Origin: Daphnia pulex
Taxonomy: Eukaryota > Arthropoda > Branchiopoda > Diplostraca > Daphniidae
DNA: 64,000 nucleotides
Direction: 5' to 3'
NCBI RefSeq assembly: GCF_021134715.1
Contig: NC_060027.1
Coordinates: forward strand, 4,588,001-4,652,000
Shown: positions 27,801 through 39,800 of the stretch, one piece after another
Position numbering within the stretch: position 1 is the first letter of the stretch
How the letters are laid out: every line of letters starts with the position of its first letter
Translations under genes and position numbers: made by a program
Notes under the pieces: model-generated
The model's database searches: none
Told to the model about the DNA's origin: nothing
The model's input: the letters and a program-made list of their open reading frames with translations, nothing else

Positions 27801-30800
27801 CTTGTTTGCTTTATACATTCTATTATTTAATGATGTTACTCCGGGGTCGAGGATCAAAGGGGAAGGAGGATGGCAGAGTGCTTCCATATAGAGCCGCTGC
27901 CGGAATTCTACACATCATGGCCTTTTTTTCTTTTCTGTTCCTTTATTTTTTGATTAATTCCAGCTCCGCTGTGTGGGCTATACGATCGATCCAAAAGTCT
28001 CATGCCATGGCGTCTAGCTAGATAGTCTATAGTAGAGTTGGAGGCAATCTATTTTCTCGGCCCTTTTATCACGCCAAATCTATCAATGATATTCCCCCCC
28101 GCAAATCGGGTGACGACACCCTTTTTAACACAAACACACAAACGAGTTGACTTGTTAATTGTCAGGCGCACCGCGCAAAAACATCAATAAATGTTAACCC
28201 CAAAAGACGTTTGAAAATCCCGCCATTTTTTTCAAAAAAACTTTGGGCGCCACTCGCCCAAGAAGAATTTTTTAGGTCGTGGGGGATCTTAAGAAAAAGG
28301 AGTGGCCAGTCTTTTGCCTTGAACTTTGATCCCGTTTTTTTCCGTTTCCTTCTCCTATTTCGTATGATCCCATTTTTATTTTTAAATTCTGATTATGTAT
28401 ATTTATACTTACGCGCGGCTGATTGGTGTCTCCCACTCCAAGAGAATGGCCTGGAAATTCATTAGAAACGAGTCGAAATGGAAAGAGATGGGCAAATGCC
28501 GCCCAGCGTAGATAGTAGTCCATCAACTGGAAAAAAAGGATATGGAGGAAACTATATAGCCATAGCATATCTATATGGATGGATATGAATCTCTCCTCGT
28601 TGCGCAATACCGCAGTAAAGTGCTGCTGCTGCTGCTGGCTATATATATAAGAGAGTTGACAAATTGCTTTGGCTCTCCTCCGTTTTTCCCCACTTTCTCT
28701 ACATGTTTCTTCTATTTCGTCTTGATCGAATCAACGCGCCGATAAAACTGCCAGCAGAGAAGCTCCTACACATAGTCGACTGGCTCCGCGTCTCTCCCCC
28801 ACCGCCAATGATTTAATCAAATAGATACCCATTCGTTTTGATTTGATCCAATCCCTTTTGCCTGTTGGCTTCACCCGCGCGCCTGTCGCTAGCGCCTATT
28901 TTGACTTCCGGTATACCTCACCACTGCAGAGACAAACTACGTATCATACATTTATCTATTTATATATGTGTGTCCTGTGTTATTTATTGGGAACAGTCGG
29001 CCGATTTCCATCGCGCAACTATAGCGCAGAAATATTATTGAACGAGACCGTCAAAGCAATGTTTGAATGTCAAAGAATAGCGCAGTCGTTTTCTCCCTTT
29101 CATCACGAAAGGGGGGAAATTATTTTGTTCGGCTCTGTGTATCACTACAACTTTTATATTGCCACATAATGCGGCTCAGAACTTGAATATACTATACCCA
29201 TATCAGCGGGTGGATTGCAACGTATATATAATAGTAATTATGACTCCTGTTTTCCGGTTCGGCAATTTCATATGAGTCGAATGACGACAACTTTTTCGTA
29301 ATAAATAAAATTCGCCGCGTAACATAGTCGCAGAGTGAACTTGAATAAGAGTAGAACCAAAAATAGAATATATGACGCAAAACAAACAAACAAACAAAAA
29401 ACAAATAGTCGTTCATGTCATATACTATATATTTATTTCCCAATAAAGTATATAGCTAGATATATATATATAGCCGGCGTGTATTGAATATATAACCGTT
29501 TAGGACAAGTTATATGTCATTCATTTTGTCGTCAAGTATAACTTCCACCTGATAAAACATGTTGAATTCCAGTTGAGACCCAAATAAACTGCGGTTTAAT
29601 TTCACATAATTCATACAACGCGGCTGAATTTGCTTTTTGGAAGTCAACTGCGTATACAAATGGCAGACTGGACATTGTCGGTTTACAAATGTGCATCTTA
29701 TACTTCAAAATGTGTAGTCAAAATTGTTGGATCAAACAAACGGTAGAGTCATGAAACAGCCAACAATCGAATTTATATGTCAATGTTCCATCCATAATAT
29801 AATAGATGGCGGTTTATGTAATAACTATAAATAGCATACTTGATGTTTGCTACTTTGCTGAACACAATCGATGCGCTCAGCATATTAGGCAGCGATTTCT
29901 TCTTTTAGAACTCCCAATCGCATGCCCAGTCACATCAGCAATCGCACGTGACTGACGATAAAGGCGCAGCAGTTTGAGTGTGCGTCAACTCAGAATTGCC
30001 AAGTAATAAAATTTCAAATTCAGTCGAGAGGTTCATATAGAATTTCAGATGATATGAGATGAGATATTTCATTGACTTGAGATAGTATATATACGAGTTC
30101 GTTCCAGATATATTAATAATTGCGCTAAATTGTTATACGGACCACTAATTTTGATTTGACATCATCGCATCTTTGAATTTTCGTGTCGATATTCAAGTCC
30201 CAGTAGGAATATAAGTTTCAAATAATACCGATTCGTTTTCAACAATTGAGTGTATTTTGGTTTTGTTTTGCTTTGACATTTCGGTTGCCATGGAAACAGA
30301 GGGGCAGCCAAAAGAGTACACAACAGATCAGATTTGAGACAAACTACTTGCTCGTTTCGTTGTTTGTTATAGTACTTGGAAGTCGGTCAGTATAACTGTC
30401 AATGTCGGTAGTACAACGCACACTCAAACCACAAAAGATCAGAATGAATACACTAAATTAGAGGGGGGGGGATCGTATATATAAACAAACACTTTGAACA
30501 ACCATCGGTATTATATAATTTGAATTCATCGTCTCCTCTTTCTACCATTTCCACCACCAGACTTTCTTGTGTTTTCCTTCCCATTTTTCGCCGTGATGTT
30601 CTCCGTGCTTTTTCTTGTCCCAGTCGTGCTCCTTTCCGTACCACCACCAGTGCTTAGTTTCGGCTGGCGACTGGTCCGCTGTTCCCTCCATGGCTAGCTC
30701 TTTCTTATCGGGACTCAAAATTCCGGCCGGCTTCTCCAAGTCTGTCGCAGGATTGGCGTCGACCGCCAGGCAGCACAAGGCTCCGATGAGCAACACGATC

Positions 30801-33800
30801 CAACCCGCAATCTGTTTAAACAGAAATCGATCAGTTTGTTTTAAGAAAAATAATTTAATGAATTTGCAGTGACTTACTACGTAAGATTTCATGTTGGTGT
30901 TTTTAGAAAAGTAGTTGGATATGTTCAAGCTTTGCTGTCGATGTGTCGAACAGTTGTGAGTTGATCTACGGTGATGATTTCGGTTTATAAAGGATGACTA
31001 GATCAGTGAAAGTCTTTAGTGTGACCTTCGTGGACTGGAATTAATTACCCAAATGTTAAAAGCGCTTTAATCATTCCAAACTCGTCCCACATTCGAGGTG
31101 AGATGGAAAGTGGAAACAGCTGATTTCCCATCGCTATATACTGTGTCACAGCTGTGCTTTTTTCATTTGGCAGGCGTGGGTCTACCACGGTGAACTCAAT
31201 AATTATGTAACGCCGGTAAGGCCTAGTTCAAATCATTAGTAAGTCCACCACTTTCCTTTTTTTTTCTCTCCATCTCTAAAAGTTAACGCTCGTCATGTGA
31301 CAAACCTGAATTTTTTGTATTTGGCGAAGGATTTTGATCTGCTGACAAAAGATTTGGCCCACACACGAATTGATAATATTATAGACACAAATTCGCACCC
31401 ACCGGCGTGTGAGGCAACCGAGGTTCAGGCGACGAGCCGAAATCCGTTTTGACTGCATTATGTGATTATAAAAGCCCTTTACAAAAATCATAACACACAC
31501 ACAAAAAAAGTAGGACGAACATTCCAACTTTGTGTGAAAAGTTTGGCACTAGAAGCAAGCTAGAAGGTATAAAGCCCCCTGCTGCCTCCTTCGCATTTAT
31601 ACTCCTATATACATATAGACAAAAGTGAGTTGATTTTCAACTATTCTTGAAAATAAAATATTGTATTATAAAAATGTCCGTGTTGGAAGCAGATGCGCGC
31701 ACGTGGGATGTTTACAAACTACTTTGAAATTACAATACCCCGAATCGGCTCGCTCTCCTGAATGTCGACAGATATTTTTATTCTACGGAAAAGAAAAACA
31801 AAAATTCTCACATTTCATTAATTTTTTTTTTAATTCTCTGATGCCGTTATTATTCGTTTTTTGTTACCGTCATGTCTATAGACGTTTTAGGTTATTGGCA
31901 ATTTTTCAGTTGATATAGTGACGCAAAGAGGGGAATTTTTCTAAGCCTAGACTCTTTCGACAACAGAAGGTAGTGTCATTAAAAGAGGCTGGATTTCTTT
32001 TAGTTATATATGTAGGGAAAAATCGTGTGAGAAAGAAGGCTGGTTGTTCTATATATCCTCTGCTCTCTCTCCGACAGAGATGACCTTTGGCTGTAGAAAA
32101 CAGACAGCGATCAGCAAAAAAGAAATAGCAGACTGTTCGGTAATAAATAAAGTCATTTTCTGGCATAATAAAAAGGTTTCTTACTTCCCTAGCTTTATTT
32201 TTCCGAGTTGCTCTTCTTCAGAGCTCATTTCGTCTTCAATTTGTTATTACTCTTTGCATTTTTTGGTGCATTATTTGTCATCGAATGCGTTCGCTTGAAA
32301 GTACTACATTATATGGCATAATATCATGTACAGAACTTTGTGCAACCCAACAGAATGTGTGTGTAGCGCAATGACGGCTATTTTTAAACCAATGGAATTT
32401 TCCCCCCAGAAGCTAGAAATTACTTTTGAATTCCGGGCGCTATCCGGCTATCCGCCCGTACCCAACAGACCTTACAGTACGCCCCCAAAAAGTTTCGATG
32501 TCAGTTACGACGGGGAGAGGGGGGGGGATGAATGCAATTAAGTGATAAAGATTTCCAATTATCAGGGACCGTAAGAGAGAAATACGTGCACAGTCGTTTC
32601 TACCGTATAGACTACCGGTATATGCCACTTTATTCTGGAAGAAACTTTGGTCCGCCCCACGCCCTGCAGCAATTTGACATGACGTCAATTGTACACAAGG
32701 AAAATAGTGGAAAATAGTTGAGGCTATACAGGAAGAAATTGTTCGTCTCTTTTTCGCACTTGTTAATGGATTGAGAATAAATAGCAGAAGCGAAAAAAGT
32801 TAACAATGCCAACAAAGGACAAAGCAAATTTGTGAACGACTTGCTACTGCACTTGTCAATCTAATCACGTCATTGCTCTCTAATTATCTGTCGATTCATC
32901 CTCTTGAACTGCGAAAAACGCATCGTCATGACCTTGTGTGTTATCGTTCGTGACATGCCCGTGAAAGAATCCAAACCAGTTTTGGTATATCCTAGCGCTT
33001 TTGGATTTATACGCAATTTATAGGCTTGCACTGTTATTTTTTTAGTGCTCAGCAGTAGTGGAGTTCTCAACCTTTTGACAAGTTAATTGAAAGATTTGGA
33101 AAGTTGAAATATTTTTTTTTTGGTACGGCAAATGAATGTAAATATGCGCTAATTGTTTCTATCGTTAAATAGACTCACGTATTCTACGCCGCTGATGTTT
33201 TGTCAATCATGCGAAAAAGAATGAAAGTATTAAAAAACACGCAAGCAATTAAAAAGCGAAACTGTTTTGTATTTGCTAAATGAATAAGGCACCGGGATTT
33301 TTCACAAGTTGAGATATCAAAACACTTGTTATGTAATTGTGTTCAAGGTAAATGACGTTATCCGGATATCAAAAATTACTACATTTAGCTGAAGACGCCA
33401 CTTGGAAATAATTGGAAAAGGGAGTCAGAAGAGAGCCATTTTTGTCAAGTAGTCGTTATCCTTTTAACCGTAAAATGGTCTGTGACCATAGCCGTAGCCT
33501 CTGCAAAAAGTAAAACACGTACATCAATTTAGCAAGGCACGAAAGATTATTCTTTTCGTAGTAAATTAAAATTACCCGAAACCGCCGCCGTAACCACCGT
33601 AACCCCTATAGTTAAAAAAATTTCATTTCATTTTTTCATTTAACAAGAAAAACGTTTTAATATAAAAGGCCTTATTTTAATTACCCGCCGTATCCACCGT
33701 ATCCACCATAACCCCCGTATCCGCCGTAGCCACCGTAAACCTTTATATAAGATAAGAAGAAGAAAAAATCGATAATGATTAAAATTTAATGAATAACGGC

Positions 33801-36800
33801 ATTTTTAGTCAATATTATTATTGAAAAATTGCTAACCGGAAATGGTCTGGGGAGGATGAAGACTGGCCGATGTTTGGTCTCGTCGACGTTCAATCCTTCC
33901 ATTCCGGCTGCGAAATCGTCAGCAGTCGAATCCTTGGTCATTTTCTCATCAGCACGAATCGGTGACAGCATTGCCAAACTCACCAGAACCAAAGCCATCT
34001 AAAAAATTGATTTAAAAAATCAAAATTTGGCGCACAAAAATATAAGTGTTCCGGTAAAAAGCGTCGTGGGTAAATAATATATAAGAATCAAACTGAAAAA
34101 GTCGACGAGAACTATAGATATCCTGGAGTTCATTCAATTCCCATCTCGATCCGTCCAAGCGGAAAATACAGCTGATTTATGCAATATACATGTGCCGTAG
34201 TATACACACCATAGCTTATTTCAAAGTAGGATTGCGTAATAATAATATACAGATATTAAAAATAAAAAAGCTGCACGAGGGTGGAAAAAAAACTACTACT
34301 ATATGGAGCCTATAGATAGAAAGAAAGTGAATTTCACGTGAATCGATCTAAAAGGTTTGCCTCTGCCTACTACGTATAGTATAGTGAAGGCGAAACGGGC
34401 GTGCAATCAGAGCGCATTAGAGACGGTTGTTTTTACTTATCGAACTAAACCGAAAGCGATGACACGGAAATCACCTACCAGAACGAGTTTCATTTTGAAT
34501 CGAGTGTGTCTTGTCAACGCTGTGATGCTGCTGCTGCTCTATACACTTCGCTTCCAACCGGAGACTTGGCGCGTTCATGTTCAACCAGCCGATCGAAACG
34601 CCCTTTTATACTCCACGAAAAAATAAAAAGTGGAAGGCGTATTGATTATGCAAAAATATATGGGAGAGTTGGCCCTTTTTATTTTTTTTATTTTTGTTAT
34701 AAACTTATCTTATATTTTTCCTTCAACTGTGTACGGGGGTGGGGGCCTATGTTTCGCCACTTTGTCGTGTCGCACGCTCCGTGTGTATATCGAAACTCGA
34801 TATAGCAGGAAAAAGGAAAAATAAAAGGTACGTTTCCAGACTTCCAGTTGATAGAGTTCCGATGGATAGATACACCTGGATAGATAAGCTGACGGTGGAG
34901 GGGAAAAATACGGAGAAGTTTGTTCATTATTCAGATGGAAATCAAATTGTTTCCTTTTACTTTCCTTGATTGTGCTGTAGCGCTGGCAACAAGTTCCTGT
35001 ATGTGAAAAGGAGGTTGGCACAACAGATGATTGACAAAATCTGCACTGTGACAAAAACAACTTTTAATGGCCTTTGGCTATACAAAATAAAAGAATGTTG
35101 TGAGCTTTCTGAATAAAATACACCCACATTTTTTTATTATTGCAACTCCTGCGTATTTTGATGGGGGTTAAAGAAAAAACTTGAAATTATACGCAGGGCG
35201 TATCCGTTCACTTTCCTATAAATAACTTTATATAATAATAGGTGGTCAAAACGTTCCAGCCGTCATTGGTTCACAAAGGGGATGAGCCCATTATTAATAG
35301 AGTTTTGATGTATGGAACATTCAAAATCGATTTGATTTTGTGTCAGGGTCATCCAGACGAAAGGGGAAAAAAAGCCCGCGCGTTTATGTAATTTTAAAAA
35401 AATCTTTTGAACTTGGATGTTTTGTTTTTCGTCACAAAGTTGTTGTCGGCCAAGGCCGCATATTAAATCACGCCCAGCCCAATAGCGCGTTGAATTCTTA
35501 AGTGATGAACTATTTCCCGACTGTCTAGACAGCTGTCTTATTGTCGTCACTCTCTCTCTATGAATTGCCTATGATACCCATTGCGCCACTTTAGCTGACA
35601 AGCTAGATTGCCTATACGTTGCGTAACCATTTGCCGTTTGAAATGGCAATTGGCAAATGGCAATTGGCAACCAAGTGGCACAACACTTCCTCGAGAGCTA
35701 GGCAATCATACATCAATACATTAAAAGTTTATTTCGGATGAATTGCGTTAATTATTCTATAAACGGTATAATAATTATTGCCGTTTAATTTATGTGTAGA
35801 TAAATACTCCGGAGCGGAGGAAAATAACCATCTTAACTCCGAAGCGCAATTGATCGCGTCATTACTTAACTTATCGCTTCCAAGCACATACACACTACGT
35901 CTAAACATATATAAACAGGGGCATTGTTTGGACGGTTCAGATGCTGTTCTCCGGCTCCAAATGCAGTCACCCGCAATCAAAGTTAACTCAGTCGTCCCGC
36001 TGTGTGTGTATACATTTGATTGCTCTTATTGTCAGCGGTGATCTGTTGGCTGCGTGTACCTACTATACAGCGATGTCTCACATCAATGGAACCACTAACC
36101 GTAGCCATCACCATAAACTATCGACGAACCAACCAACTGGCTACCAATTGTTTTCAATCGATCGCGGATGCTTATATACGGAGAGATGAATCACAAACCC
36201 ACATCACAAAAGAGCAATAGGACTCAGGAAGAAAAAGAAAAAATCCTGGCCATCCGAAATCCACTCGACAACATTCAGGGCACGTGTCTTGATGTGTTTT
36301 GAAGCCACGGTTAGAACTCTGTGAAGTTGAAACCGTTTGCGAGTCCTCGGCATATAAATTTCTATAGAGGAAAACTAATCGCCGGATCGCTGTGCAAGTT
36401 ATATAGTATACCGAGTCCTCCGTTGGCTCTCGAGTTTTGTCTTTGCTTTTATAAACGAGCCAATCGATTCACACACACACACACACACAAAGTTCATTCA
36501 TCGTTTCCCCCCTGCAAACAAATCTGTTTTATTTATTATTTTATTTTAAAGATTTATTCGAATGGTATGAAAAATAAGGCACTCGTGTTGATCACTCGAC
36601 TGATCCTCTGCTGGCGGCGTAGTTCACTACTACTCTACTTTTTCCCTATTAGTTTCACCCCCTTACCATGCTGTACATAGCCAACTCTTCTCGTATTGTC
36701 GTTTTATCTTTTGTTCTTTACCTTTTCTATGGTTCCACCTTTCATGTTTATTTCGATGACTTGGAAGCACGTTTGCTGTGCTCCTTCTTATTCCTACCAT

Positions 36801-39800
36801 TGAAGCAACTTGAAAAGTTGAACGAAATTCCCGCGTCTATCAACTTAAAAGAAAAACATAACCAGCCCTTCTTGGGATAGATTTTTGTTTGTCTGTATAT
36901 ACCAAACTCTAGGACGTAGACATACCGTCGCTTTCATCCCATGTTTTTTGATCAAATCGGGCCTTGTTATCCGCACACTCCCGCGTGCTGCTGCTGCCTA
37001 TATAGACGCGCTCTTAACACACGTGAAATAAGTTTCAAAAGTCGACGACGCCAGTGTCAATTGCAGCAGTGGGGGGTGATCTTCTTGGATGCGAAACATT
37101 TTTTTCTTATCTACAGACGGAGCATCTGAAAACGGCAGATGTTTGGCGGTTTTTAAAATATACGTGAGCACTTGATTGTCTCCAAAAAAATAATTGAGCC
37201 ACTTTTCGGTCGAATTTGAACAATGAAATAAATAGAAATATAATATGTAGAAACGAATCTTTTTGATTTGGGGGCGACCACATAAAAGACGGCAGGTATA
37301 CTATAATATAGTACCGTGCATGCCTTATGATAGAGCCTAATCAGCCACAGAGATCCGTGTACGAGTGAGTATAGTCCGTCTAGGATATTATAAGAAGTCT
37401 ACTTTCAAAGCTCACAGCTCACTTGACTTGATGAATCGCTCGTTGTGCACGTCATCGTCGTTTGATGGATGGCCGGATCGCAGCATATAAGACTAGAGTC
37501 TCGACCAGAATGGTACTTCTGCGGCTCTCGCAGAGATTTGTTTTATATGCCAGACTGTATACTATCCCTACTCCGCGGCACTCAAATAAATAAATGTTAC
37601 GTCATTAATTTTTTTTTCCAAAAATTTTCTTCACATTCAGCTGGAATAATGGCGAGACAATAAAGTAATAGGCTGTGGCATTTTTTTTTTTGGGGGGGGG
37701 GGGTGCCGTCTGTTTCGTCATTTCCCCACAAACTGTAGACGTCATCGAAGGACAGTTAATGATATACGACATATCTTTAATGAATAATGGGCTGCCAAAA
37801 ATCTGGTTTTAACACAAACCGGAGAATTCGTCCGCGTGTTCTTTGAAGCCAATTCTAAAATAATTAGAATTCGAAACTACAAAGAAGAAGAAATAAAAAA
37901 CACAATTTCTATAGAGGGAATAATACACTTCGAATACACTCTATGGCGTTTTCAAAGCTGATGTAATAGCGCGCGGGCGGGGACAAAAAAGCTTTATGTA
38001 TCACGGAGACATTTATGGAAGTAGCATGTGAATATTTTAACCATGTAAGTAAATCTGTATTATGACGTGCTTCCCTGTTGTATAGCCTCGTTCTATGGAG
38101 GCGGGGAGAGTACTATATACTACTATTATATATATACAATACATATATAGAGCTGGTGCTGCTGAATGAAATTCATTGATTTACATGCGACTATAAAAGT
38201 GTCAACCGAAATGAAATAGTCAGGCGAGCCTTTTTGCCCAGCTGTCTGTGGCCCATCCTAAAGATCAAAAGAACCCATACATATATATAACTAAGAATGG
38301 ATAAATTCTGATTATTATAAGCGAACGGCACGCGGTCGGAAACAAAAAAGTGCTGAAGGAGCCCATCCAGCAGAGTCCAAGAAGGGAAAATAGCCTACGG
38401 ATCTCAAGAACAAGTCGTTGAATGTGCAACGTATTCTTACTCAATACCGCATATACGTTAGACATGCGTAAATGTAGTACAAGTAGCGCTGTGTATACCT
38501 ACGGTGTGTCTAGTCTACATATGCTGCGTAGAAAAACCAGATGCTGATTTAAATACAAAATATAGACCGTCTGAGTGGATGGTGCTCTTTGATGCCATCA
38601 TGATCCGCCATAACAACTTGCCGATTCAAAAGTCTCGCTTCCGTAAAAATAAAAAAAAAAGGAAAAAGTAATCTACACGAATCATCAGAAGAAGTGATCT
38701 GTTTACAGCTGTACACACCAATTGACGCTATATTACATCTGTATATATAGGCACTCTATCGAGTTTTTATCGCGACGCTTTTTGCCGCCTCTCCCGATTT
38801 AGCATAGTCCACAGTTCCGCAACAAATATTCATGAACGAATTTATGCTGGTTGCGCTAGATCCTTTTTCTGTCAAGTCCGTCAGGTTCTTCTATTTCCCT
38901 CTCTTTTTCTTTTAAAAGGGGCTTAGATTTAATAGACGGATGCATATGAGCTTTGATTGTTATTTACAGCGCACATTACCCGATTTGAGAACTCAATTAT
39001 TATTACACTCTAGCTCAGTCTGCATTTAAGCTCCCGCCCAGCATATGCATTAGAGTGGGAAAATAAAAGGCGGAATTCGTCGCAAATTTTCTCTCGTCTT
39101 TTGACGCAGCGAAATGTTTCCCTCGGAGCTGAGAGCTGACGTCCCATTAAAAAATTAAGGAGAATTAGTAAAATGATAGCTTTATTGATTCACGATATCC
39201 CTGCTAATTTTTATTATTAACAGACAGAGACCTTAATTCTTCTTAAGCTTAACGGCGAACTGAATTTCCCACTTGTACAGTATACTACAGGATATATGAA
39301 ATAATAAGGACTTGGCATTATTGGATATTTAACTATAAATATAATGTTGCATGTTATCTAGCGTCTCTCTAAATGCAATAGTGATAAATCACCAGCAGCG
39401 CTAACATTCATTTCATTATAAATCCCATGTTTATATTGATAGGGTGTGGCTGGCATGACGGCGTCGACGGGCTAAAGCTACTGCAAGTGCAAGTGCCAAC
39501 CGAAGTGGAAAGGGGCCGTTCGGCCGTGCTGGGCTGCCGGTTCGAAATGGAAGGCGACACCCTTTATTCCGTCAAATGGTACAAAGGTATAAATTGACCC
39601 GCTCGCCACACATATATACAGCAGACTTATTCAGCTTATTAGGTTTCCAGCGGGTTGACTTATCGGTATTGTTACATAATAACATTTCAGGTGGTAAAGA
39701 ATTCTTCCGTGTGGTGCCAAAAGATAATCCTCCGGCCCAGACATTTAACGTCGAAGGAGTCCAAGTTAACGTAAGCAAACCGAACCCCAGGGCAACATTT

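Larger units (their letters stand above)
15929..30541. other. first part of the 23.5 kb beat-like intron
   Basis: Intron DNA with no supported gene. It is richer in GC and simple repeats than the right side of the window: GTA repeats at 17829-17849, a 22-base GA run at 24535-24556, CA runs near 23390 and 23890, CTG runs at 26223-26240 and 28620-28637, and a G run at 22807-22816. Open frames are short and low-complexity on both strands. Long first introns of beat genes often hold enhancers, but no specific element can be named from sequence alone. Confidence 0.5.
34620..39442. other. last part of the beat-like intron
   Basis: No supported gene. It contains an AC run (36470-36489), a T11G12 tract (37681-37703) and a 14-base direct repeat at 35641-35668. 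The open frames near 36321 and 34506 are short, have no recognisable domain and read through simple repeats. Confidence 0.5.

Noticed and set aside
31569..31730. Third small secreted-peptide gene after a plus-strand TATAAAG
   Set aside because: The following ATG opens only 17 codons with no hydrophobic leader, and I found no second exon.
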